From NCBI GenBank assembly GCA_947492825.1, contig CANLNT010000001.1, positions 2,768,463 to 2,832,462 of the forward strand: DNA of 64,000 nt. Reading direction: 5' to 3'. Under the pieces are notes generated by a model. That model saw nothing but the letters and a program-made list of their open reading frames with translations. It did not search any database and was not told where the DNA came from. The stretch's first letter is position 1. Each line of letters starts with the position of its first letter. Source of the stretch: an uncultured Paracoccaceae bacterium. Lineage in GTDB: Bacteria > Pseudomonadota > Alphaproteobacteria > Rhodobacterales > Rhodobacteraceae. The position numbers and the translations under genes were made by a program. Of this stretch, positions 36,973 to 44,920 are shown in pieces.

Positions 36973-37557
36973 ATGCTCGTGCGACTTTGGAAATGGCTTC
37001 AACCCTTGCCGCCCGACAGCGACTGGGAAAACTACTTTGAAGAGGGCGAAGTGCTGGTCTGGTCCGGCGCGCCGAAACCGGGGATCAGGATGACGGCACC
37101 AACGGTGTTTTTGAGCATCTTTGGGCTGCCATTCCTGTTTGCCGGGATCACAGTTTCAGTGGGTGGAGCCATGCAATTCCTCGGATTGCGCAGCTGGGTT
37201 GATGGTGGTTTTGGGTTTTTTGTCTTCCTATTTGGGTTGCCCTTCATCGCGGTTGGCGGAGCCTTGTCGATCGGGACGTGGGTCCATGCATCGCAAAAGC
37301 ACAACTTTGTGCGCTACGCACTCAGCAATCGCAGGGCCTATATTGCTAAATCGTGGTGGCGTCACGACCTGTCGGTCTATCCGATCTATAAAAGCTCGCC
37401 GGTTCATCTGGAGCGGGACAAGACCTATACCGTTCGGTTCTATAAAATGCGCGAGTATGATTCCGACGGGGACCTGATCACTAAAGAGATCAGCTTTGAG
37501 CATATTGCCGATGGCAAAGAGGTTTATGCCTTGTTGCGCAAAACGCAGGGTGATTGA
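36973..37557 (+). CDS. Paralogous two-helix membrane protein with PH-like domain
   Basis: A 194-residue protein with the same plan as its upstream neighbour: FEEGEVLVWSGAPKPG, two membrane helices (about 40-65 and 73-98), then VRYALSNRRAYIAKSW and a beta-rich tail. The repeated GEVL-W-x-x-P and RYALSNRRAYI blocks resemble bacterial PH-domain membrane proteins. The function is unknown. It sits between pyrB and pyrC, 52 bp before pyrC, probably in one transcription unit. Confidence 0.75.
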   Translation: MLVRLWKWLQPLPPDSDWENYFEEGEVLVWSGAPKPGIRMTAPTVFLSIFGLPFLFAGITVSVGGAMQFLGLRSWVDGGFGFFVFLFGLPFIAVGGALSIGTWVHASQKHNFVRYALSNRRAYIAKSWWRHDLSVYPIYKSSPVHLERDKTYTVRFYKMREYDSDGDLITKEISFEHIADGKEVYALLRKTQGD

Positions 37558-37609
37558 CCCTGTGCGCTGTGGTCCATACACCGTGCGGAACTGCTGAGAA
37601 GAGCCGCAC

Positions 37610-38890
37610 ATGACAAAAACTCTGTTCACCAATGCCCGTTTGATCCAGCCGGTGGCCTTGACCGATAGCCTTGGGGCGTTGCTGGTTGAGGACGGGGTGA
37701 TTACGGGGGTTTATGAGGACACACCAAAGGTCAAAGGGGCGCAGGTCATTGAATGTGGCGGTATGTGTTTGGCGCCGGGGATTGTCGACATTGGCGTCAA
37801 GGTCAGCGAGCCCGGTGAGCGGCACAAGGAAAGCTTTCGCAGTGCAGGCCGCGCGGCGGCGGCAGGGGGTGTGACGACGATCGTCACGCGGCCCGATACG
37901 CTGCCTGCAATTGACACGCCCGAGACGCTGGAGTTCGTGGAACGCCGCGCACAGGAAGACGCGCCGGTGCATGTTCTGCCGATGGCGGCCCTGACCAAGG
38001 GGCGCGCGGGGCGCGAGATGACCGAGATCGGGTTTTTGCAGGACGCGGGCGCGGTGGCGTTCACCGATTGCGACCGGGTGGTGGCGGATACCAAGGTGTT
38101 TTCGCGCGCGCTGACCTATGCCCGATCGCTGGACGCGCTGGTGATTGCCCATGTGCAGGAACCGGGGCTAAGCGAAGGTGCTGCGGTGACCAGCGGCAAG
38201 TTCGCCAGCCTGCGCGGGTTGCCCGGTGTGTCACCGATGGCCGAGCGCATGGCGCTGGACCGCGACATTGGTCTGCTTGAGATGACAGGGGCGAAGTATC
38301 ACGCCGATCAGATCACCACAGCCCGCGCCCTGCCCGCCCTGGAACGCGCCAAGCGCAACGGGCTGGATATTACTGCAGGGATTGGCGTGCATCATCTGAC
38401 GCTGAACGAATTGGACGTGGCGGACTACCGGACGTTCTTTAAGCTTAAGCCGCCATTGCGGTCTGAAGATGACCGGTTGGCGATGGTGCTGGCGGTGGCG
38501 GATGGGCTGATTGACATCATCAGTTCGATGCACACACCGCAGGACGAAGAAAGCAAGCGGTTGCCGTTTGAAGAGGCCGCAAGCGGGGCGGTCGGCCTTG
38601 AGACACTGCTGCCGGCGGCGTTGCGGTTGTACCACGAAGGGCACCTGACCCTGCCACAGCTCTTCCGGGCGATGGCGCTGAACCCCGCGCGGCGGCTGGG
38701 GCTGGCGGCGGGGCGACTGCGGATCGGGTGTCCGGCGGATCTGGTGCTGTTTGATCCTGATGCGCCCTTTGTGCTGGATCGTGCAACACTGCAGTCGAAA
38801 TCCAAGAACACCCCCTTTGACGGTGCGCGGTTGCAGGGCAAGGTTCTGGGGACCTGGGTGGATGGGGTCGAGGTGAGCGGGAGGCTCTGA
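37610..38890 (+). CDS. pyrC: Dihydroorotase-like protein, probably non-catalytic (PyrC' type)
   Basis: A 426-residue amidohydrolase of the dihydroorotase family. The family scaffold is clear (PGIVDIGVKVSEPGERHKE, AAGGVTTIV, GLPGVSPMAER, LNPARRLGL). The metal-binding residues are not: the D-x-H-x-H motif reads D60-I-G-V-K64, the later HVST histidine region reads YHADQITT, and TDHAPH reads SSMHTPQ. In Pseudomonas such a PyrC' lacks activity and holds PyrB in a dodecamer. The same structural role is inferred here, so a working dihydroorotase should be elsewhere in the genome. Confidence 0.9.
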   Translation: MTKTLFTNARLIQPVALTDSLGALLVEDGVITGVYEDTPKVKGAQVIECGGMCLAPGIVDIGVKVSEPGERHKESFRSAGRAAAAGGVTTIVTRPDTLPAIDTPETLEFVERRAQEDAPVHVLPMAALTKGRAGREMTEIGFLQDAGAVAFTDCDRVVADTKVFSRALTYARSLDALVIAHVQEPGLSEGAAVTSGKFASLRGLPGVSPMAERMALDRDIGLLEMTGAKYHADQITTARALPALERAKRNGLDITAGIGVHHLTLNELDVADYRTFFKLKPPLRSEDDRLAMVLAVADGLIDIISSMHTPQDEESKRLPFEEAASGAVGLETLLPAALRLYHEGHLTLPQLFRAMALNPARRLGLAAGRLRIGCPADLVLFDPDAPFVLDRATLQSKSKNTPFDGARLQGKVLGTWVDGVEVSGRL

Positions 38891-38891
38891 C

Positions 38892-39509
38892 ATGCCGGTC
38901 ATGGATGTGGCGGTGAATGTGCTGATGATCGTGGCGATCATCGGGTATCTGCTGGGTACGATCCCGTCGGGCGTCTTGCTGGCGCGGGTGATGGGCCTTG
39001 GCGATTTGCGCAAGGTCGGGTCGGGCAATATCGGGGCCACCAATGTGCTGCGCACCGGCAACAAGAAAGCCGCCGCGCTGACGTTGATCTTTGATGCGCT
39101 CAAAGGGGCCGCAGCTGTAGCCGTGGGCTATGCGATGGGCGGCGAGGTGGCGGCGCAGGTCGCAGCACTGGCCGCGCTGGTCGGTCATTGCTTTCCGATC
39201 TGGCTGAAGTTTCGCGGCGGCAAGGGTGTCGCCACCTATTTCGGCGTGATCTTTGCGCTGGCCTGGCCTGCGGGGCTGGCGGCGGGTGCGATCTGGCTTT
39301 TGACGGCCGCGGTGTCGCGCTATTCGTCGCTGGCGGCACTGATGACGGCAGGCTGGACACCGATTGCTGCTGTGCTGGTCGCGCAGGGCCAGATTTTCAT
39401 TCTGGGGTGTCTGCTGGGCTTGCTGATCTATGGGCGCCATTGGGGCAATATCCAGCGGTTGCGCAAAGGCACAGAGACCAAGATCGGCAGCAAGACAGCC
39501 AAAAGCTGA
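38892..39509 (+). CDS. plsY: Glycerol-3-phosphate acyltransferase PlsY
   Basis: A 205-residue membrane enzyme that acylates glycerol-3-phosphate from acyl-phosphate. The three PlsY motifs are visible: GYLLGTIPSG near residue 18, GSGNIGATNVLRTGNKKAA, and KFRGGKGVAT. Five membrane helices are predicted. It follows pyrC after one base, so the two are in one operon. The next acylation enzyme, PlsC, is encoded at 14.2 kb. Confidence 0.95.
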   Translation: MPVMDVAVNVLMIVAIIGYLLGTIPSGVLLARVMGLGDLRKVGSGNIGATNVLRTGNKKAAALTLIFDALKGAAAVAVGYAMGGEVAAQVAALAALVGHCFPIWLKFRGGKGVATYFGVIFALAWPAGLAAGAIWLLTAAVSRYSSLAALMTAGWTPIAAVLVAQGQIFILGCLLGLLIYGRHWGNIQRLRKGTETKIGSKTAKS

Positions 39510-39606
39510 TATGGATCAGGGCGGCCCCGGAATTGCCCTGTTCCGTTCCAATTTGCGCCTTGGCCGCGCATTAGCCTGACGGGAACACAACCCAAGGGAC
39601 AAGCAG

Positions 39607-40206
39607 ATGGGACCTTTTGCAGCACTCGATTCAGTGATGAGCAAATACTTTACGCTGCGCGGACGCGCGACGCGGTCAGAGTATTGGTGGTATTTCCTGA
39701 TGTATATCATCATCACCTGCGCGGCGTTGGCATTTGACGTCTACCTTTACGACCCGTTCCAGCCGGTCAGCCTGAACCCGTTCAGCTATTTCACCAGCTT
39801 CTGGCTGATCGTGAACATCATCCCGCAGTTCACCGTCACGGTGCGGCGGTTGCATGACACGGACAAGTCGGGGTTCTGGTATCTGATCAATCTGGTGCCA
39901 CTTGGCTGGGTGGTGATGCTGGTCTTTATGGTGCTGCCGTCTGACCCGCGTGACAACAGCTATGGCCCGCCGCCCTTTGGGCCACGCGGATCAAAATATC
40001 AGGGGCACGATCTGGACGATATCTCGCTCACCGGAAACAGTGCGGCCCGCGCGCAGGAACCGCACAACCCTTATGCTGCCTATGCGGCGTTGGAACGGTC
40101 CCGCCAGCCCGCCTCGCCCGAGATGATCGCGGCACGCAAGGAACAGGTCACGGCGCTGTATCAACAACGGGTGCTGGGCCGGAAACCGGTGGCGGAGGGG
40201 TCCTGA
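39607..40206 (+). CDS. DUF805 membrane protein
   Basis: A 199-residue protein. The N-terminal 125 residues form the DUF805 domain with about four hydrophobic helices and the conserved TLRGRATRSEYWWYFL and RRLHDTDKSGFWYL blocks. The C-terminal 75 residues are polar, with a helical end. The function of the family is unknown. It is preceded by GGGACAAGCAG and ends 12 bp from the stop of the convergent urtE. Confidence 0.88.
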   Translation: MGPFAALDSVMSKYFTLRGRATRSEYWWYFLMYIIITCAALAFDVYLYDPFQPVSLNPFSYFTSFWLIVNIIPQFTVTVRRLHDTDKSGFWYLINLVPLGWVVMLVFMVLPSDPRDNSYGPPPFGPRGSKYQGHDLDDISLTGNSAARAQEPHNPYAAYAALERSRQPASPEMIAARKEQVTALYQQRVLGRKPVAEGS

Positions 40207-40218
40207 ACCCCGTGACGG

Positions 40219-40914
40219 TCAGAGCGCCATTTCGGCGATCAGATCAGGCTTTGACAGCTCTGACTTGGCCGCAGACATCTGGTGACGGCCTGATGCAATC
40301 AGCGTAAAGTCATCGCCCAGCGCATAGGCGAAATCTGCGTTCTGTTCGACCAAGACAATCGCCATATTGCCCTGTTCACGCAGCAGGCGGAGGGCGTCGC
40401 CAATCTGTTCAATCACATTGGGCTGGATGCCTTCGGTAGGTTCATCCAGCAGCAGGACTTTCGGCTGCGCGATCAGCGCGCGGGCGATGGCAAGTTGCTG
40501 TTGCTGGCCGCCGGACAGGTCACCGCCGCGCCGCGCGCGCATATCTTTGAGGACCGGAAAGAGGTCAAAGATCATGTCGGGCACTTGGTGCTGGTCCTTT
40601 GGCAGACAGGCGTATCCTGTTTCGAGGTTTTCCTGCACGGTCATCATCGCAAAGACCTCTCGCCCCTGCGGAACATAGGCGATGCCTGCGCGGGCCGCTT
40701 GGTGCGGGTTGCCGAATTGGGCCGATTTGCCGTTCAGGGTGATCTGCCCGTCAAAGGCGGTGTGGCGACCGGCGATGGCCTTCAAGAGGCTGGTCTTGCC
40801 CGCGCCGTTGTTGCCCATCAGAGCGGTGATCTGGCCCGGCTGGGCGGTCAGGCTGATGTCATAGAGGATCTGTGACTGGCCGTAGCGCAAGTTGATGTTG
40901 CTGACTTCAAGCAT
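40219..40914 (-). CDS. urtE: Urea ABC transporter ATP-binding subunit UrtE
   Basis: A 231-residue ABC ATPase with Walker A (GNNGAGKTSLLK), signature LSGGQQQQ and Walker B (VLLLDEPTEGIQP). It begins MLEVSNINLRYGQSQIL. The ATG at 40914 overlaps the urtD end by 8 bp. The residues EPTEGIQPNVIEQIG are typical of UrtE rather than LivF. It is the last gene of the urt operon and powers urea import together with UrtD. Confidence 0.92.
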   Translation of the reverse strand: MLEVSNINLRYGQSQILYDISLTAQPGQITALMGNNGAGKTSLLKAIAGRHTAFDGQITLNGKSAQFGNPHQAARAGIAYVPQGREVFAMMTVQENLETGYACLPKDQHQVPDMIFDLFPVLKDMRARRGGDLSGGQQQQLAIARALIAQPKVLLLDEPTEGIQPNVIEQIGDALRLLREQGNMAIVLVEQNADFAYALGDDFTLIASGRHQMSAAKSELSKPDLIAEMAL

Positions 40915-41659
40915 GGCCGCGCCCCAGATAGACGTCGATGACGGTTTGGTTGGATGTGACGTGGTCGAGCGAGCCTTCGGCCAGCACAGCCCCTTCGTGC
41001 AGGACAGTGACCTTGCAATCGAGGCGGCGCACGAATTCCATATCGTGTTCGACCACCACAACGGACCGGGTTTCAGCGGCGCGTCGCAGGATGTCGGTGG
41101 TCTTCTCACGCTCCTCGACCGTCATGCCTGCGGCGGGTTCATCGACCAGCAAAAGGCGCGGATCTTGGGCCAGCAGCATCCCAATTTCGAGCCATTGCTT
41201 TTGACCGTGAGAAAGCTCTCCGGCGATGCGGGTCAGGCTGTCGGTCAGGCCGATTTCATCGGCGATGGCTTCGATCTTGGCGGCGTTTTGTGGCGTCTTG
41301 CGGTGGGTGAGGACCGCGAAAGGGCTGCGCGGGTTTTTGAGCGCCATCGCGAGGTTTTGGCGGACGGTCTGCGCCTCGAACACGGTGGGTTTCTGAAATT
41401 TGCGCCCGATGCCGCGGGTGGCGATATCGGATTCCGACAAGCCGAGGAGTGAGACGTTCTCTTCGCCCCAGATGACGTGGCCTTCATCCGGTTTGGTCTT
41501 GCCGGTGACGATATCCATGAAGGTGGTCTTGCCTGCGCCATTGGGGCCGATGATCGCGCGCAGACCCGTAGGCGGGAACTGGATCGAGAGGTTGTTGATG
41601 GCGCGGAAGCCGTCAAAGGTGACGGTGACGCCGGAGACTTCGAGAAGTGTGGCGATCAT
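40907..41659 (-). CDS. urtD: Urea ABC transporter ATP-binding subunit UrtD
   Basis: A 250-residue ABC ATPase with Walker A (GPNGAGKTTFMD), GIGRKFQKPTVFE (typical of UrtD), signature LSHGQKQW and Walker B (LLLVDEPAAGM). It begins MIATLLEVSGVTVTFDGF. Overlaps with urtC (4 bp) and urtE (8 bp) indicate translational coupling. Confidence 0.93.
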   Translation of the reverse strand: MIATLLEVSGVTVTFDGFRAINNLSIQFPPTGLRAIIGPNGAGKTTFMDIVTGKTKPDEGHVIWGEENVSLLGLSESDIATRGIGRKFQKPTVFEAQTVRQNLAMALKNPRSPFAVLTHRKTPQNAAKIEAIADEIGLTDSLTRIAGELSHGQKQWLEIGMLLAQDPRLLLVDEPAAGMTVEEREKTTDILRRAAETRSVVVVEHDMEFVRRLDCKVTVLHEGAVLAEGSLDHVTSNQTVIDVYLGRGHA

Positions 41660-42822
41660 GATGGCTTCCTTACCAGATAGTCAAAGAGCCCGCCGATGCC
41701 TTTGGGGAAGTAGAGCGTGACGACCACAAAGGAGAGGCCCAAGAGCACCAGCCACCAGTCGGTCCATTGGATTGTGTAGAACCCGAGGTTGATATCGGGC
41801 GCGCTTCCGCCGGTGAACCAGCTTGAGAGAAGCGAGACGAAAGCCGCGCCGATCACTGCGCCGTAGAGCCGGCCGCGCCCGCCGATGGCGACCCAGACCG
41901 CCAGATAGATCGAGGCGATGGGGGCGATTTCACCGGGGTTGATGATGCCCGCTTGCGGGTAGTAAAGCGCGCCTGCGATGCCGGAGACCACTGCGGTGAT
42001 GGTGAAGATGAAGAGTTTGTAGTGCTCGACCTGATAACCGAGGAACCGCACGCGCGCCTCATTGTCGCGGATGCCTTGCACGACGCTGCCCATTTTTCCT
42101 GAGACCACCCAAGCAAAGAACAGGTAGCCCGCGCCAAGGGCAAAGGCGGAGGCGAGGAAGAAGATGATGGAGATCGTGGCTTGTGGCGTTGCCTCGAACC
42201 CGGGGATATTTTGCAGGCCGGAAAGGCCGTTGTTGCCGCGCAAGCCGCTGTCGTTTTGAAAGAGGTAGAGCGAGAGTGCTAGCGTCATGGCTTGGGTCAG
42301 GATCGAGAGATAGACGCCCGTGACGCGGCTACGGAAGGCGAGCCAGCCGAAGACAAGCGCCAGCGCGCCGGGGATCAGGACGACCATCGCCAGTTGCAGG
42401 ATCAGGCTGTCGGCAAAGGCCCAGATCACGGGAAACTCGGACGAACCGACCACGCCGAAGATCTGGTTGCCAATGGCGTCCGAAATCTCTTGCGGGGTGG
42501 CGGGGATGGTTTGGGAGGCGAGATTGTCAAGCACGATGGCCTCGGTCCGGGCGTACATCAGCCACATGCCGATGGCATAGCCGCCGATGCCGAAAAAGGC
42601 GAAGTGGCCCAGGCTGAGGATGCCGCAGTAGCCCCAGACCACGTCCATCGCGATGGCGATGAGGCAGAGGCAAAGCGTCTTGCCCAATGTCTTGACAAAG
42701 GAGGTGGAGATCAGGCCGAGGCCGGTCGCCTCTGACAGGATCGTCACGCCGAAGGTAAAGAGGCCCAGGGCAGCCAGGAACCACAGGACCGAAGGGTTGC
42801 GGGCGATGAAGCTATTTTGCAT
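41656..42822 (-). CDS. urtC: Urea ABC transporter permease UrtC
   Basis: A 388-residue branched-chain-type permease with about ten membrane helices. Typical blocks are VWGYCGILSLGHFAFFGIGGYA, NNGLSGLQNIPGF and YKLFIFTITAVVSGIAGALYY. I chose the ATG at 42822 (MQNSFIARNP) over the in-frame 42855 because the latter adds a basic, non-conserved leader. It forms the membrane channel with UrtB. Confidence 0.93.
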   Translation of the reverse strand: MQNSFIARNPSVLWFLAALGLFTFGVTILSEATGLGLISTSFVKTLGKTLCLCLIAIAMDVVWGYCGILSLGHFAFFGIGGYAIGMWLMYARTEAIVLDNLASQTIPATPQEISDAIGNQIFGVVGSSEFPVIWAFADSLILQLAMVVLIPGALALVFGWLAFRSRVTGVYLSILTQAMTLALSLYLFQNDSGLRGNNGLSGLQNIPGFEATPQATISIIFFLASAFALGAGYLFFAWVVSGKMGSVVQGIRDNEARVRFLGYQVEHYKLFIFTITAVVSGIAGALYYPQAGIINPGEIAPIASIYLAVWVAIGGRGRLYGAVIGAAFVSLLSSWFTGGSAPDINLGFYTIQWTDWWLVLLGLSFVVVTLYFPKGIGGLFDYLVRKPS

Positions 42823-42871
42823 GTGTGGTGCCCTTTGACTTGGTTTGCGCCGCATTGCATGCGTCGCGACG

Positions 42872-42932
42872 CTGGAGGGGCGCTGCCCCTCCAGACCTCC
42901 CCGGGATTATTTTGGCCAGAAGAAGCATGGGG
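42872..42932. repeat. Intergenic hairpin element between urtB and urtC
   Basis: CTGGAGGGG (42872-42880) pairs perfectly with CCCCTCCAG (42886-42894) around CGCTG, followed by ACCTCCCCGGGATTATTTTGG and AGAAGAAG. From memory, this combination of a GGAGGGGC hairpin, CTCCCCGGG and a GCCAGAAGAA tail recurs between genes in many Rhodobacterales, so I call it a dispersed intergenic element. Only this copy is in the window. Confidence 0.5.
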
Positions 42933-44858
42933 TCAGTCCGCCGCGGCCCGGCCTTTGAGAGCGACGATGCCTTTGGGCCGGAATTGGATGAAGAGGATGA
43001 TGAAGAGGATCATGTAGGTTTGGGCGGCCAGCGTGTTGGAGGGGTTGAACCATTCGATGCCCTTTTGCAGGCCACCGATGAGGGAGGCCCCGGCGAGTGT
43101 GCCCCAGACGTTGCCGACGCCACCCACGACCACGGTCATGAAGCTTTGCACGATATAGTCGGCGCCCATTTCAGAGGTCACTTTGGCATAGAGGCCGATG
43201 GCGACACCGGCGATACCCGCAATGCCCGAGCCGAAGCCAAAGGTCAGCATGTTGATCCGGTCGGGGTTGATGCCCATGGAGGCGGCCATGCCGGGGTTTT
43301 GCGTGACAGCGCGGACCTCGAGCCCCAGCCGCGTGCGTTTGAGTACGAAGAGGATCAGCGCCAGAAAGATCAGGGCCAGCAGGAAAATGGCGATGCGGAT
43401 ATAGCTGATCTGGATCACGTCAGAGATGATCCATGCGCCATCGAGCCAGGCCGGAGAGGTCAGCGGACGGGCCTGGGTGCCGAAGATGTTTTTGGCGAGC
43501 TGTTGCAGGGCAATCGAGATGCCGAAGGTCGCCAGCAAGGTTTCCAGCGGGCGGTGGTAGAGGTGGCGGATCACGAGGCGTTCCATCGTGACACCGGCGG
43601 CGAAGGTGATGGCAAAGGCCGTGGGCAAGGCGATCAGGATGGCGATGGTGTAGTCGGGCACAAAAAGCTGGATCACGTAGCCTGTATAGGCGCCCATCAT
43701 GATGAATTCGCCGTGGGCCATGTTGATCACGCCCATGACGCCAAAGGTGATCGCAAGGCCGATCGCGGCAAGGAAGTAGATTGAGGCAAGCGAAAGCGCA
43801 TCAAGGCCAAGGTCGACGGTTTGGGCCAGCGCGACCGCGCTTTCCACCCGATCAAGGGCGGTGCGGGCGGCAGCGGTGATGCTGGCGTCGTCTTCGGTAT
43901 AGGTGTCAAAGAAGACATGAGATTGCAGGGCGGCGTCGCGTTCGGGCAGTCCCACGAGCGGTGGCACGGTGCCCGCAGCGGCGAGGGTTGCATAGGCCGC
44001 TGCACGGGCGGCGTCGGTGTTCAGCTGCGCGGTGGGGGTATTTCCGACGCGGCCGTCGGTGATGTTCGCCTCCATCGCGGCGCGGATGTCGGCGGCAGTG
44101 GTCAACGGCGGGGCAAAGTCTGCATCCACAAGGGCGGCATAGTATGTGTCGGGGTCGGTCATCGGGTCGTGTTGGGCAGCGATGTTGGCGTCCGGGAGCG
44201 TGGCGGCGACACCGGGCTGGGTGGCGAGGATCTGGTTGAGGACGGCGCGGGTTTCAACAGAGGTTTCCTGCGCCAAAGTCTCAATCGCGGCGATCCGCGC
44301 CTGAGGTGTTTCGGCGAAACGAGCGGAAAGAATAGTGATCAGGTTTTGTTTGCGGGCCAGCAGGTCTAGGTCATCTTCGCCGTCGAGGGAGGCCATGAGG
44401 GGTGCGAGTTGGGACGCCTCTGGCCTGCGCGCGATACTTTCGAGGGCTGCGGCGCGGCGGGTGGTGTCGGGGTCAATCAGTTGGAACTGCACAAGGGCGG
44501 TGCCAATGACACGGCGGACGCCGCCGTTGGGTTTGAGTTGTCTAAATCCGTCAGCGGGGGCGGTGGTTTGCGCGCCGCTGTCGATGTCTGTCAGGGTCAG
44601 GGTGTCGTCGTTTTCGGTTGCGATGAAGAAGATGCCGGTTTCTTCGTTCTGCCAGACGTTTTTGTCTGACCATTCTTCGAGGAAGGTGGGGACCTGTGGC
44701 AGGCCCGTGGCGACCATGTCATCCAGCACGGTGCCAATGGAATTGCGCGACGGCTTGGCGATTTGCGCGGCGTTGTCCTGCAGGAGCGTTTGCAGGTCTT
44801 GGGCCTGCGCGGTCATTGCACAAACGACAAAAGCGATGGCACTGAGCAGAATGCGCAT
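42933..44858 (-). CDS. urtB: Urea ABC transporter permease UrtB
   Basis: A 641-residue protein. A signal peptide (MRILLSAIAFVVCAMTAQA) precedes a periplasmic HEAT-like helical domain (about 20-330), then a LivH-type permease domain with about eight helices. Typical blocks are ITFGVMGVINMAHGEFIMMGAY and FGSGIAGIAGVAIGLY. The long N-terminal periplasmic domain is a hallmark of UrtB versus LivH. The ATG at 44858 starts the signal peptide; the open frame upstream is not coding. A strong hairpin lies between it and urtA. Confidence 0.94.
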   Translation of the reverse strand: MRILLSAIAFVVCAMTAQAQDLQTLLQDNAAQIAKPSRNSIGTVLDDMVATGLPQVPTFLEEWSDKNVWQNEETGIFFIATENDDTLTLTDIDSGAQTTAPADGFRQLKPNGGVRRVIGTALVQFQLIDPDTTRRAAALESIARRPEASQLAPLMASLDGEDDLDLLARKQNLITILSARFAETPQARIAAIETLAQETSVETRAVLNQILATQPGVAATLPDANIAAQHDPMTDPDTYYAALVDADFAPPLTTAADIRAAMEANITDGRVGNTPTAQLNTDAARAAAYATLAAAGTVPPLVGLPERDAALQSHVFFDTYTEDDASITAAARTALDRVESAVALAQTVDLGLDALSLASIYFLAAIGLAITFGVMGVINMAHGEFIMMGAYTGYVIQLFVPDYTIAILIALPTAFAITFAAGVTMERLVIRHLYHRPLETLLATFGISIALQQLAKNIFGTQARPLTSPAWLDGAWIISDVIQISYIRIAIFLLALIFLALILFVLKRTRLGLEVRAVTQNPGMAASMGINPDRINMLTFGFGSGIAGIAGVAIGLYAKVTSEMGADYIVQSFMTVVVGGVGNVWGTLAGASLIGGLQKGIEWFNPSNTLAAQTYMILFIILFIQFRPKGIVALKGRAAAD

Positions 44859-44887
44859 TGGGGTCTTCCGGGTATTCAGGAGGAGGT

Positions 44888-44911
44888 GGCGGCGCGATGG
44901 CTCGCGCCGCC
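44888..44911 (-). promoter_or_regulatory. Perfect hairpin between urtA and urtB
   Basis: A 10-bp perfect inverted repeat (GGCGGCGCGA / TCGCGCCGCC) with a TGGC loop sits 9 bases past the urtA stop and before the urtB start, with no T tract in the direction of transcription. Such structures usually protect the mRNA of the abundant binding protein or partly attenuate the downstream genes. Confidence 0.65.
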
Positions 44912-44920
44912 GGGGAGGTC

